Positions 44,117-53,515 of a DNA stretch of 64,000 nucleotides are shown piece after piece; the first letter of the stretch is position 1, and each line of letters opens with the position of its first letter. Below the pieces are notes generated by a model. The model worked only from the letters and a program-made list of their open reading frames with translations. It did not search any database and was not told where the DNA came from. The stretch is taken from the NCBI GenBank assembly GCA_002869105.1, contig PKTP01000004.1, forward strand, positions 1 through 64,000, given 5' to 3'. This stretch comes from Alphaproteobacteria bacterium. GTDB taxonomy: Bacteria; Pseudomonadota; Alphaproteobacteria; UBA7879. The position numbers and the translations under genes are program-made.

Positions 44117-45079
44117 ATGACAGAGATGGAGCAACAGCCTTCTTTGCACAGCCCTGTCATGATAAAAGAAGTTCTTTATGCCATGTCGCCCCGCGCAGAT
44201 GCAGTTTACGTGGATGGTACATTTGGGAGAGGTGGGTATAGCCGGGCTCTTCTAGAGCAAGAAAAATGCCAAGTGATAGCCATTGATCGCGACCCGGAGG
44301 CGCAACCAGCGGCGGATGCGTTGAAAAAGGAGTATGGCGCTCGCTTTCAATTCGTGCGTGGATGTTTTAGCCAGATCCGAGATATCTTAAGAGGGATTGA
44401 CAAAGAGAGGGTCGATGGCATTGTTCTGGATCTTGGAGTGTCTTCCCCACAACTTGATCAAAGAGACCGTGGTTTTTCCTTTCAAAAAGATGGTCCCCTT
44501 GATATGCGCATGAGCCTTGTTGGGCTGACTGCTGCTGAGGTGGTCAATACTTATTCTCAAGAAAAAATCGCTGACATTCTCTATCGTTATGGGGAAGAGA
44601 AAAAATCACGTGTTATTGCACGAAAAATCGTTGAAAAGCGGGCACAAAAGCCATTTGAGACAACTATGGAATTAGCTGATTTAATCAGGACGGTTATTCC
44701 AGATCATATTGCAGGGCGCATTCACCCAGCAACAAGAACGTTTCAAGCGCTGCGTATCTACGTTAATGAAGAGCTTGAAGAGCTTGAGCAGATTTTAAAG
44801 CAAGTTCCGCATTGCCTCAATTCTGGGGGGAGGCTAGTTGTTGTCAGTTTTCATTCTTTGGAAGATCGACTTGTTAAGCGTTTTTTTGCTGAGCACCCAC
44901 AACATCAATCGCAGCCGAATAGAAACCAACCTTACGTCAATACAAAGAAGCCAGAGTGGTTTTTCACAACCCCAGATCGAAAGGGATTGATAGCGGACGA
45001 TGCCGAAATCTCTGTTAATCCGCGGGCTCGTTCAGCGCGATTGAGATGGGGTGTGTTTGAGAGAGAGGTGGCCACATGA
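44117..45079 (+). CDS. rsmH: 16S rRNA (cytosine-1402-N4)-methyltransferase
   Basis: Also called MraW. The protein methylates N4 of C1402 in 16S rRNA. SAM motif YVDGTFGRGGYSRALL (about 27-42), DLGVSSPQLDQRDRGFSF (about 98-115), PATRTFQALRIYVNEELEEL and the late SFHSLEDRLVKRFF are typical. I start at the ATG at 44117, which has AAGGGGAG seven bases upstream; an ATG at 44090 would add nine residues. 320 residues (E. coli 313). Overlaps ftsL by ATGA. Confidence 0.96.
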   Translation: MTEMEQQPSLHSPVMIKEVLYAMSPRADAVYVDGTFGRGGYSRALLEQEKCQVIAIDRDPEAQPAADALKKEYGARFQFVRGCFSQIRDILRGIDKERVDGIVLDLGVSSPQLDQRDRGFSFQKDGPLDMRMSLVGLTAAEVVNTYSQEKIADILYRYGEEKKSRVIARKIVEKRAQKPFETTMELADLIRTVIPDHIAGRIHPATRTFQALRIYVNEELEELEQILKQVPHCLNSGGRLVVVSFHSLEDRLVKRFFAEHPQHQSQPNRNQPYVNTKKPEWFFTTPDRKGLIADDAEISVNPRARSARLRWGVFEREVAT

Positions 45080-45426
45080 TTTTGAAATACCGCCACCTTA
45101 GAATAATTAATTATGTCTCCCTGACGACTATTTTTTTTATCGGCGTGTTTCTTTACAAAACGAGTTATGACGTCCGTTTTTTAAAAGCAGATCACACGCA
45201 GATGCAAACAGAAGTGGCTGAAATAATGCAAGCCATGCACGTGCTCAAGGCAGAGTGGTCTTATTTGGATTCACCTGACCACCTTAAGAAATTAAGTCAC
45301 AAAGTTTTGCCACACAAGCCTGTTCGTGTGATGCAATTAGCTTCATGGAAAAGTTTAGATTCGCGTAGCATGGGCCCTCACACGGTCATTGCATACAAAG
45401 GTAAGAAAAAAGGAAGGCCTGTTTAA
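45076..45426 (+). CDS. ftsL: Cell division protein FtsL
   Basis: Small bitopic division protein. One membrane helix (about 11-28, INYVSLTTIFFIGVFLY) is followed by a periplasmic coiled region and the alphaproteobacterial FtsL motif LKAEWSYLDSPDHLKKLS (about 57-74). 116 residues (E. coli 121). FtsL bridges FtsB/FtsQ to the FtsW-FtsI synthase. It is recognised mainly by position between rsmH and ftsI plus this motif. Starts inside the rsmH stop. Confidence 0.88.
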   Translation: MILKYRHLRIINYVSLTTIFFIGVFLYKTSYDVRFLKADHTQMQTEVAEIMQAMHVLKAEWSYLDSPDHLKKLSHKVLPHKPVRVMQLASWKSLDSRSMGPHTVIAYKGKKKGRPV

Positions 45427-47121
45427 TTGACAACAGCTCATGTAAAATCCACTGCATATCATCGCTTCATGGCACAGAATGATATTCTTTTGAATGATGC
45501 GAGCCGTATTTATGTCATTGCTGGCTTTGTTCTTGCTTTGATTTTATTGATTTGTGGCCGATTGTTTTTATTGGTGCAGACAGATCAAGGGTCAAAGTAT
45601 GCGGCTGTGCGTGACGCGGAGACGGTTTCTTCTCGAAGAAATATTGTTGACCGTAATGGATCTATCCTTGCAACAAATTTGATGACAGGATCTTTATATG
45701 CAAACCCCAAAGAGGTGACATCCCCTGTTGATGCGGCCCGAAAAATTAAAACGGTGTTTCCAGATTTAGATAAAAAAAAAATTATAGAAAAGCTTAAGTC
45801 CAATAAAAGCTTTGTTTGGATAAAAAGAAACATCACACCGGCCCAACAGCAGAAATTTCTGCAGCTTGGCATTGTTGGGGTTTATATCGAAAAGTCTGAA
45901 AAACGCGCCTATATCCACGGGAATACAACAAGCCACCTCCTTGGATTCACATCGATTGATATGCAGGGGCGCTCGGGTGTTGAGCGGTTCTTTGATGATC
46001 AACTTGTTGGATCAGGTGATCCGTTGAGGCTTTCGGTAGATATTCGCGTGCAAAATATTGTTCACAATGCATTAAAGGAGGCTGTTGATAAATTCTCAGC
46101 TCAGGGTGGGACAGCGGTTATGGTTGACGTTGAGACAGGTGAAGTGATTGCGATGGTTTCGCTGCCAGACTTTGATCCGCATCGGGTAACCAAAGAGTCT
46201 CAGAAATTAATGTTCAACATGGCAACACAGGGAATTTATGAACTTGGATCCATCTTTAAGGTTTTTACTGCGGTTGCTGCTTTTGAATCTGGTGCTGTTA
46301 AGCTCTCTGATCATTTTGATGCAACAAAAGCTATTAAGATTGGTAAATTTCGTGTGGGCGATTATCGAGGGAAAAATCGATGGTTGTCGGTTCCTGAAAT
46401 TTTTATTTACTCCTCCAACATTGGTGCCATGAAGATACTTTTGGAAATGGGCAAGGAAAAGCTCTCTGAAGCCTATCATAAGCTCGGTCTATTTGAGCCA
46501 CTTGTTGGATTTGAATATGGTGAAGTGGCAATGCCTGTTCTGACAGGCCAATGGTCGGAGTCCCGCGCGCTTACAGCGTCTTATGGCTATGGAGTCGCCA
46601 CAACGCCGCTCCATTTTCTGCGAGCACTCGCTGCTGTTGTCAATGGGGGACGTCTGATTAACTTAAGCTTGATTAAAGGAAATCCAAATAGGATTGAGCA
46701 GAATGTGCTCTCTGAAAAAACATCTAAAACTATTAGAAAGTTGATGTATAAAGCAGCACTGCAAGGAACCAGCAGACGCTCCAGGGTCAATGGTTATATG
46801 GTGGGTGGCAAGACAGGCTCTGCAAATAAAATCATCAACGGTGCCTATGATAAGAAAAAACACTTAGCAAGTGTTACTGCTATTTTCCCAATGAATAAGC
46901 CCAAATATGCCATGTTAATTACCCTGGATGCACCACAAGGAACAAAAGAAACCCATGGATTTTCCGCAGGAGGGTGGACGGCTGCACCTGTGGCAGCACA
47001 GATTATTGAAAGGGCTGGGCCGATTTTAGGCGTGCTGCCGGTGGATGAAGAGGATGAGGTGATTCAAAAAGCAATGTATGTAAAGGTGGAATATGATCAA
47101 CAGAACCGTGCGCTTGGATGA
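45427..47121 (+). CDS. ftsI: Septal peptidoglycan transpeptidase FtsI (PBP3)
   Basis: Class B penicillin-binding protein that crosslinks septal peptidoglycan. One N-terminal membrane helix (about 28-48), a pedestal domain, then the transpeptidase: SxxK as GSIFK (about 275), SxN as SSN (YSSNIGA, about 327), and KTG as GGKTGSANK (about 460). 564 residues (E. coli 588). The start is a TTG right after the ftsL stop; an ATG at 45469 is an alternative. The 3' end overlaps murE by 29 bases. Confidence 0.95.
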   Translation: MTTAHVKSTAYHRFMAQNDILLNDASRIYVIAGFVLALILLICGRLFLLVQTDQGSKYAAVRDAETVSSRRNIVDRNGSILATNLMTGSLYANPKEVTSPVDAARKIKTVFPDLDKKKIIEKLKSNKSFVWIKRNITPAQQQKFLQLGIVGVYIEKSEKRAYIHGNTTSHLLGFTSIDMQGRSGVERFFDDQLVGSGDPLRLSVDIRVQNIVHNALKEAVDKFSAQGGTAVMVDVETGEVIAMVSLPDFDPHRVTKESQKLMFNMATQGIYELGSIFKVFTAVAAFESGAVKLSDHFDATKAIKIGKFRVGDYRGKNRWLSVPEIFIYSSNIGAMKILLEMGKEKLSEAYHKLGLFEPLVGFEYGEVAMPVLTGQWSESRALTASYGYGVATTPLHFLRALAAVVNGGRLINLSLIKGNPNRIEQNVLSEKTSKTIRKLMYKAALQGTSRRSRVNGYMVGGKTGSANKIINGAYDKKKHLASVTAIFPMNKPKYAMLITLDAPQGTKETHGFSAGGWTAAPVAAQIIERAGPILGVLPVDEEDEVIQKAMYVKVEYDQQNRALG

Positions 47122-48604
47122 TTTACAGAGCGTTCTTGGTTCAGATCATGAGTGCTTTTTATCATCGGCCTCTTCTAAAACTGCAGCGGTTCTTACAGAT
47201 GTTTTTTTAGACTCAAGAGAGGTTTCCGCTGGATCGGTTTTTATGGCTCTTCCGGGCGCTGAGCTTAATGGGGAAGATTTTGTTGAGGATGCCATTCAAA
47301 GAGGGGCCGTTGTTATAATTGCTGACAAGGGTGTGTGTCAGCGACTCTCGGCTTCTCATAAAAATGTGACGTTCATTAGCGTTAAAAATCCGCGTGCATT
47401 AGTGGGCACCATTGCTGATCTTTTTTATCCAGAAAAACCCAAGACTTTGGTGGCAGTTACAGGGACCAATGGAAAAAGTTCTGTTGTGGATTTTATCAGA
47501 CAGTTATGGACATTGTTGGGGATTAAAGCTGCTTCACTTGGGACAATTGGAACGCTGTTTGAGGGAGAGAGGCTTTCTTATGGTTTAACAACCATGGATG
47601 CACTTGCGCTGCGGAAAGAGTTTGCGCTGCTAGTTGAAAAAGGTGTTACTCATGTTGCGATGGAGGCGTCCAGTCATGGGCTTGATCAGCAGAGGCTTTG
47701 TGGGATTGAAGTAGATATTTCTGCTTTTACAAATATCAGTCATGAGCATTTGGACTATCACAAAAATTTTAAAAACTACCTCGATGCCAAGCTCATGCTT
47801 TTTAAAAAGCATACTAAAAAACAGGGATATGCTGTGCTGAATGCAGATTGTGCCCAAATTAAAGCCATCAAAGCAGCATGTGGGCAGCAGCGAATTGTTC
47901 TTTTTGGGAGAAATGGTCAAGATCTTTGTATCGAAAAAATTGAGTTTGTGGATAATCTGCAACGCCTCTTTGTTCGATTTTTTGGAAGACAGTATCAAAT
48001 AGAGTTGCCGTTGATGGGATGGTTCCAGGGCTACAATGTTGTTTGTGCAATAGGAGTCATCATTGCAGGATTTTCGCCAGATGAGCGGCATGAGAAACTT
48101 GAAGCATTGATTAAATTGGCGAAACATCTTAAGCCTGTTCCTGGTCGATTGGAGAAAGCAGGATCCTACAATGGCGCAAATATCTACGTTGACTTTGCAC
48201 ATACCCCAGATTCATTGGAGGCGGTGCTGAAAGCTGTTCGGCATCAAACCGATCAACGTATATGCGTTGTCTTTGGGTGTGGAGGCAACCGTGATTCAAC
48301 AAAAAGAAAATTGATGGGAGAAATTGCAGAAAACGCTGCAGATTATGTTATAATTACAGATGATAATCCAAGGTTTGAAGATCCTGAAAAGATTCGAAAA
48401 GCGATCAAAAGGTATTGCCCAAAGGCGCATGAAATAGGGGATCGTCATTTAGCGATTCGTCAAGCGATCATGGATCTCAACCCTGGAGACGTGTTGGTTA
48501 TTGCAGGTAAAGGGCACGAAACAGGCCAAATTCGGGGGAATCAGGTTTTGCCCTTTAGCGATGTTATAGCTGTTCAAAGTGTGTTGGAGGAAGTTAACAA
48601 ATGA
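47093..48604 (+). CDS. murE: UDP-MurNAc-tripeptide synthetase (meso-DAP adding)
   Basis: Mur ligase adding the third residue of the peptidoglycan stem. P-loop VTGTNGKSS (about 122-130), the SSHGLDQQRLCG region with carbamylated Lys loop following, NISHEHLDYHK, and C-terminal HTPDSLE. The DNPR motif (TDDNPRFEDPEKI, about 423-435) shows that meso-diaminopimelate, not lysine, is added. 503 residues (E. coli 495). The ATG lies inside ftsI and the stop overlaps murF. Confidence 0.96.
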   Translation: MINRTVRLDDLQSVLGSDHECFLSSASSKTAAVLTDVFLDSREVSAGSVFMALPGAELNGEDFVEDAIQRGAVVIIADKGVCQRLSASHKNVTFISVKNPRALVGTIADLFYPEKPKTLVAVTGTNGKSSVVDFIRQLWTLLGIKAASLGTIGTLFEGERLSYGLTTMDALALRKEFALLVEKGVTHVAMEASSHGLDQQRLCGIEVDISAFTNISHEHLDYHKNFKNYLDAKLMLFKKHTKKQGYAVLNADCAQIKAIKAACGQQRIVLFGRNGQDLCIEKIEFVDNLQRLFVRFFGRQYQIELPLMGWFQGYNVVCAIGVIIAGFSPDERHEKLEALIKLAKHLKPVPGRLEKAGSYNGANIYVDFAHTPDSLEAVLKAVRHQTDQRICVVFGCGGNRDSTKRKLMGEIAENAADYVIITDDNPRFEDPEKIRKAIKRYCPKAHEIGDRHLAIRQAIMDLNPGDVLVIAGKGHETGQIRGNQVLPFSDVIAVQSVLEEVNK

Positions 48605-49980
48605 AATGGGATCAGGCTGATATCTTAAGTGCAACACATGGACGATTACGTGGGCATGACTTTGTTGCGCATGATGTTGCAATTCACACCGATCATGTTC
48701 AAAAAGGCAGCATTTATATTGCTCTAAAAGGGGAAAAGTCTGATGGACACTCTTTTATTTCAACGGCCTTTGAGCGGGGGGCTGCTGCAGTTATTGTTGA
48801 AGAATTCCAAGAAAACCTGGCGTCACATCATCCTCAAATTATTGTAAAAGACAGCTTGAAAGCGCTGATCGACATGGCGAAATGGCGTCGCGCTGAACTT
48901 AAAAACACACGTTTTATTGCCTTGACTGGTAGTGTGGGTAAAACCACAATCCGAATGATGATTGCCAAAGCACTCGAAGCTTATGGATCGGTTTTTACCA
49001 GCCAGCAAAATTATAATACACTGATTGGTGTTTCGATTGATCTTTGTCGTTGTCCTCTGGGCGCAAACTTTGCTGTTCTTGAAGTGGGTATGAATAAGCC
49101 TGGGGAGATTGATTCGATTGTTCAATTAATACGGCCAAACGTTGCGCTATTAGTAACAGTTGCTGAAAACCATATTGAAGCTTTTGAATCTATCGAAGGT
49201 ATTGCCTATGAAAAGGCCCAGATTTTTCAAGGGCTTTCGGCAAAAGGCGTTGCTGTTTACAATTTTGATATGCCTTGCTTGCGTCTCATTGCGCCCCTGA
49301 TTCAAAGGCTTAATCATCGGGTAGGCTTTTCCCGTCAAAATTCTAGAGCAGATGTCTATTTGCAGGAAAGAGAAGATGGCTCTAAATGGATTCGAGTCGG
49401 GGGTCAAGAAGTCCAGATAGAATTGAAGGAAATCGGCGATCATCTATATAGCAATGCTTTGGCAGCAGTGAGTGTTGTGCATGCTTTAGGCCTGAAGATA
49501 AACGCGGGTGTTCAAAACTTACGAGCGTTTCATTTACCGCAAGGACGCGGGGATGTGAAAGAAGTAAAAATCACAAAAAAAGAAATAATAGCCATTGATC
49601 TTATTGATGACAGCTATAATGCCAGTTTCACTTCTACCCAAGCAGCGCTGCGCCGATTAAAGAGTTTGAAAAGCAGGGGGCGCAAACTTTTTGTTTTTGG
49701 AGATATGCTTGAGTTAGGCAAAGATGCTCAAGAGTGGCATATGAAGTTAGTCCCAGAAATTATCAACTCAGACATTGAGGGGGTGTTTTGTTGCGGCGTG
49801 ATGTCCGAAAAATTATTTAGAAATTTGCCTCAAGAAAAACAAGGTCATTGGTGCCCGACAAGTGTTGAACTCCATGAGCCACTTTTATCGTTTCTCAAAG
49901 AGGGCGATATGGTTCTTGTTAAAGCATCCAATGGCACTAATATGCGTGCTTTACTGTCTCTGTTAACAATGGAAAAATAA
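48601..49980 (+). CDS. murF: UDP-MurNAc-pentapeptide synthetase
   Basis: Adds D-Ala-D-Ala to the UDP-MurNAc tripeptide. P-loop LTGSVGKTT (about 106-114), FTSQQNYNTLIGV, EVGMNKPGEID (about 160-170) and IDDSYNASFTSTQAAL (about 340-355) are typical of MurF. 459 residues (E. coli 452). Its substrate D-Ala-D-Ala requires Ddl, whose gene is not in this cluster. The ATG overlaps the murE stop. Confidence 0.96.
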   Translation: MKWDQADILSATHGRLRGHDFVAHDVAIHTDHVQKGSIYIALKGEKSDGHSFISTAFERGAAAVIVEEFQENLASHHPQIIVKDSLKALIDMAKWRRAELKNTRFIALTGSVGKTTIRMMIAKALEAYGSVFTSQQNYNTLIGVSIDLCRCPLGANFAVLEVGMNKPGEIDSIVQLIRPNVALLVTVAENHIEAFESIEGIAYEKAQIFQGLSAKGVAVYNFDMPCLRLIAPLIQRLNHRVGFSRQNSRADVYLQEREDGSKWIRVGGQEVQIELKEIGDHLYSNALAAVSVVHALGLKINAGVQNLRAFHLPQGRGDVKEVKITKKEIIAIDLIDDSYNASFTSTQAALRRLKSLKSRGRKLFVFGDMLELGKDAQEWHMKLVPEIINSDIEGVFCCGVMSEKLFRNLPQEKQGHWCPTSVELHEPLLSFLKEGDMVLVKASNGTNMRALLSLLTMEK

Positions 49981-49983
49981 TCT

Positions 49984-51078
49984 ATGTTTTATAATCTTTT
50001 CTACCAACATTCTGCGGATGTTGTTTCTGGATTTAATATCTTTAAATATATCACGTTTAGAGCAGGTGGCGCCTTTATTACATCTTTATTCTTTGCCCTG
50101 ATTTTTGGATCTCGATTTATTTCTTTTTTAAAGAAAAAACAAAAAAAAGGCCAACCGATCCGGGATGATGGCCCCCTATCCCACATTGTTGCAAAACAGG
50201 GAACTCCCACCATGGGGGGTATTCTTATTTTGATAAGCTTGGTTGTTGGCAGTGTTTTATGGGTTGATTTAACAAACTTCTATTTTTGGACAGTGCTTTT
50301 TGTGACGGTTGCATATGGGTTGCTTGGCTTTTGGGATGACTATCTGAAAGTGACGCGACAAAATACGAAGGGGGTATCATTTCGGATGAAAATGAGTATT
50401 CAAATTTTGGTGGCCTTAACAGCGCTGCTCCTTTTGCACCTCTATTCCACGAGTCACACTGAGACGAAAATATACTTACCCTATCTGAAGAATCTTGTGA
50501 TTGATCTAGGGGTATTTTTCTATCTATTTGCGTTTGTGGTGATCATTGGAAGTTCTAATGCGGTGAACTTGACGGACGGATTAGATGGTCTTGCCATCGG
50601 ACCGGTTATATTTGTGGGGCTGGTTTTTGCTATCTTTTCCTATGTTGCTGGAAACGCTGTTTTTTCCTCTTATCTGTACTTGCCTAATATCGAAGGTGCG
50701 GGGGAACTGGCCGTCTTTTTTGGGGCGCTTGTTGGCGCAGGTTTAGGTTTTCTTTGGTTTAATGCTCCGCCAGCTCAGGTGTTCATGGGCGATACAGGCT
50801 CTCTGGCTTTGGGGGGTGCTTTTGGGGTGACGAGTGTGATTGTCAAACAAGAATTTATTTTAGCAATAGCAGGCGGGCTGTTTGTCGCAGAGGCTTTGTC
50901 TGTGATGATTCAAGTTGCCTACTATAAGGTGACTGGTGGAAAAAGGATTTTTTTGATGGCGCCACTTCACCATCATTTTGAGAAAAAAGGGTGGGCTGAG
51001 CCAACAATTGTGATTCGGTTTTGGATTATTTCCATCATCTTGGCTGTTATTGCGCTTTCCTCTCTTAAAATCAGATGA
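49984..51078 (+). CDS. mraY: Phospho-MurNAc-pentapeptide transferase
   Basis: Integral membrane enzyme that moves phospho-MurNAc-pentapeptide to undecaprenyl phosphate, making lipid I. About ten membrane helices. Conserved sites: KQGTPTMGGI (about 71-80), FWDDYLKV with the Asp pair (about 118), NLTDGLDGLA (about 196-205), and MAPLHHHFEKKGW near the end. 364 residues (E. coli 360). Three bases after murF. The stop overlaps the murD ATG. Confidence 0.97.
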   Translation: MFYNLFYQHSADVVSGFNIFKYITFRAGGAFITSLFFALIFGSRFISFLKKKQKKGQPIRDDGPLSHIVAKQGTPTMGGILILISLVVGSVLWVDLTNFYFWTVLFVTVAYGLLGFWDDYLKVTRQNTKGVSFRMKMSIQILVALTALLLLHLYSTSHTETKIYLPYLKNLVIDLGVFFYLFAFVVIIGSSNAVNLTDGLDGLAIGPVIFVGLVFAIFSYVAGNAVFSSYLYLPNIEGAGELAVFFGALVGAGLGFLWFNAPPAQVFMGDTGSLALGGAFGVTSVIVKQEFILAIAGGLFVAEALSVMIQVAYYKVTGGKRIFLMAPLHHHFEKKGWAEPTIVIRFWIISIILAVIALSSLKIR

Positions 51079-52397
51079 TTGCTTCTTTTGAGTCAGATTG
51101 TTTTTTTCTCTATGGTCTTGGTAAATCTAACCGAGCTTGCGCAGCTTATTTTGAAAAAAATAACATCGCCTATGTTGCTTGGGATGATCATTTGGCAGCG
51201 CGAGAGCAATTTATGGCATCGTTTCCAAACGCGCAACTTAGGGACCTGCACCACCATACTTTTAAGCCAAGTGATGGATTGTTGATTTCACCAGGAATAC
51301 GCACCACTTTCCCAGTTGAAAATACGGTCTATCATAATGCTCGGCAAGCAGGAGCCTATATTGGGTGTGATGTTGATTTGTTTTTGCGCTTAAATAGCCA
51401 CAAAATCATTATGGGTGTGACAGGAACCAATGGTAAATCAACAGTCGTTTCTCTTTTGGAGCATGTCTTAAAAGAGCAAGGTTTCTCTGTTGCAGCAGGT
51501 GGAAATATTGGCCGGCCGGCCTTTGACCTGCCTGAAAGCGATGTGTACGTGATGGAGCTTTCCTCCTTTCAGCTGGCGTTGATGCATGAAAAATCTTTGG
51601 ACGCCGCCTTGATTATTAATATTAAACCAGATCATTTAGATCATCATGGGTCATTTGAGGCCTATGCGTTGGCCAAGTTAAAAATATATGATTTGGGTAA
51701 GCCAGGCTGTTTTTCTTTATATGGTGAGGATTCTTTGCCGAGGGATCTGCCGCTCAACAACTCAGTTCAGCATCGATGTGATTTTGAGGAACAGCAAAAG
51801 GAATTAGCAGCAGAGCTAATAGCTGCAAACCTAGGCCAGTATCAAGCACCGAAAAGATTTGAAAATGCTCTTTGCGCCTATTTGGCATTGAATGCTTTGT
51901 TTCAAATGTCCGTTAAAGATTTTGGAGCCGCGCTGAAAACGTTTTCTGATTTACCCCATCGACAACAGGTGGTGAAACAGCATCAAAACGTTGTGTTTAT
52001 CAACGATAGCAAGGCAACCAATTGCGCCTCTGCTTTAGCAGCTGTATCGTCTTTTGAGGCCATCTATTGGATTGTAGGGGGTATTTTTAAGGAAAGTGTT
52101 GCTGACTTAGAGATTTTTAAGCCGTATAAAGATCGTATCGTTAAGATGTACTGTTATGGCCAAAACGCGGATATTTTTTATAAATTTGGTCAACAGCTCA
52201 ATCAGTCGGTTGAGCGCTACCCAGATCTACTTGCAGCTGTGTCATCTGCTGCTTTTGATGCGATGCAAGCCGGGGTGGGTGTTGTGCTTTTATCTCCGTG
52301 TTGCAGTTCATTTGATCAATTTAAAAACTTTGAAGAGCGCGGAAATATGTTTGCCCAAATCGTTCAAGCGCTTGATATAAATAGAGATAAAAAATGA
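51075..52397 (+). CDS. murD: UDP-MurNAc-L-alanine:D-glutamate ligase
   Basis: Mur ligase adding D-Glu. P-loop GVTGTNGKST (about 114-123), ELSSFQLALM (about 160-169), INIKPDHLDHHGS (about 179-191) and INDSKATNCASALAA (about 311-325) are the MurD signature segments. 440 residues (E. coli 438). ATGA overlaps on both sides place it in one translational chain with mraY and ftsW. Confidence 0.96.
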   Translation: MIASFESDCFFLYGLGKSNRACAAYFEKNNIAYVAWDDHLAAREQFMASFPNAQLRDLHHHTFKPSDGLLISPGIRTTFPVENTVYHNARQAGAYIGCDVDLFLRLNSHKIIMGVTGTNGKSTVVSLLEHVLKEQGFSVAAGGNIGRPAFDLPESDVYVMELSSFQLALMHEKSLDAALIINIKPDHLDHHGSFEAYALAKLKIYDLGKPGCFSLYGEDSLPRDLPLNNSVQHRCDFEEQQKELAAELIAANLGQYQAPKRFENALCAYLALNALFQMSVKDFGAALKTFSDLPHRQQVVKQHQNVVFINDSKATNCASALAAVSSFEAIYWIVGGIFKESVADLEIFKPYKDRIVKMYCYGQNADIFYKFGQQLNQSVERYPDLLAAVSSAAFDAMQAGVGVVLLSPCCSSFDQFKNFEERGNMFAQIVQALDINRDKK

Positions 52398-53515
52398 GTG
52401 TGGTTTTTTCAAGAACAGATAAAAGTATGGTCAGCCAATGGTGGTGGACTGTGGATCGAAGCCTCTTAGCTTCGGCTTTAGCCTTGATGGCGATTGGTAT
52501 TTTTTTAGGCTTTTCTGCCAGCCCTGTGGTCGCCAAACGAATTGGGGCGGACCCATACTTTTTTGTTTATCGGCACTTGGCTTATGTTTTGCCGTCTATA
52601 CTCTTGATGATATTTTTTTCGATGCTGTCGGTGCGCGCCATGCGCTTGATGTGTTGGGTTGGATTCTTGGCTGCGTTTGTTTTATTGGTCATGACCCCTT
52701 TTATCGGTAAAGAAATTAAAGGAGCCGTTAGATGGATCCATGTTTCCTTTTTTTCCTTGCAGGTGACCGAAATTTTAAAGCCTTTTTATGGCATCGTGAC
52801 TGCTTGGATTTTGTCAAAAAACTGGTTTCAAGATCAATTTCGAACGTGGGCTTTTTCAGCGCTGCTCACGATTTTAATTGTTTTTTTCATTATGCTCCAG
52901 CCTGACTTTGGTATGAGCTTTGTGATTGCGGCCGTTTGGTGTGTGCAAATTTTTATTTCAGGTCTGCCTTTAATCTGGGTTGCCGTTATTGCTGTGGGGG
53001 CTTTGACTTCTGTTGTAATCATCTATACCATTTTTGACCATGTTGCTAGCCGGATAGATCGTTTTCTTGGGCTTTCACAGCAAGCAGATCTCTATCAAAT
53101 TCAACAGTCACTGCAGTGTATTAAGAATGGAGGCTTTTTTGGCACCGGTCCTGGCGAGGGGCATTTTAAAATGTTCTTACCAGATGCACATGCTGACTTT
53201 ATTTTTGCCGTTGCCATTGAAGAATTTGGTGTGATTATTGGAATAGTTATCCTTCTTTTATTTATTTTTATTTTTACTAAGGCATTTTTTTGTTATCTAA
53301 AAGACGACAGCAAATTCCGTCAACTGGCCTTGGTCGGCATTATTATGCAATATGCAATACAGATGATTGTAAATATCTCTTCAACATTAAGTTTGATCCC
53401 AACAAAAGGGATGACGCTGCCGTTCATTAGTTATGGTGGCTCTTCGTTGTTAGGGGTTTCAATTGGGATGGGGATTTTGTTATGCTTGACTCGGCAGAGG
53501 CGCGCTGATCAATGA
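52394..53515 (+). CDS. ftsW: Septal peptidoglycan polymerase FtsW
   Basis: SEDS-family glycosyltransferase that polymerises septal lipid II, together with FtsI. About ten membrane helices. Recognisable parts: KGAVRWI-type segment GKEIKGAVRWIHVSFFSLQ, the QPDFGMSF motif with the catalytic-type Asp, GTGPGEG, ADFIFAVAIEEFG, and PFISYGGSSLLG near the end. 373 residues (E. coli 414), short cytosolic tail. ATGA overlaps with murD and murG. Confidence 0.96.
   Translation: MSVVFSRTDKSMVSQWWWTVDRSLLASALALMAIGIFLGFSASPVVAKRIGADPYFFVYRHLAYVLPSILLMIFFSMLSVRAMRLMCWVGFLAAFVLLVMTPFIGKEIKGAVRWIHVSFFSLQVTEILKPFYGIVTAWILSKNWFQDQFRTWAFSALLTILIVFFIMLQPDFGMSFVIAAVWCVQIFISGLPLIWVAVIAVGALTSVVIIYTIFDHVASRIDRFLGLSQQADLYQIQQSLQCIKNGGFFGTGPGEGHFKMFLPDAHADFIFAVAIEEFGVIIGIVILLLFIFIFTKAFFCYLKDDSKFRQLALVGIIMQYAIQMIVNISSTLSLIPTKGMTLPFISYGGSSLLGVSIGMGILLCLTRQRRADQ

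Noticed and set aside
47630..48202. 190-residue minus-strand frame inside murE
   Set aside because: It is antisense to a fully conserved Mur ligase and has no family features; a shadow of codon usage.
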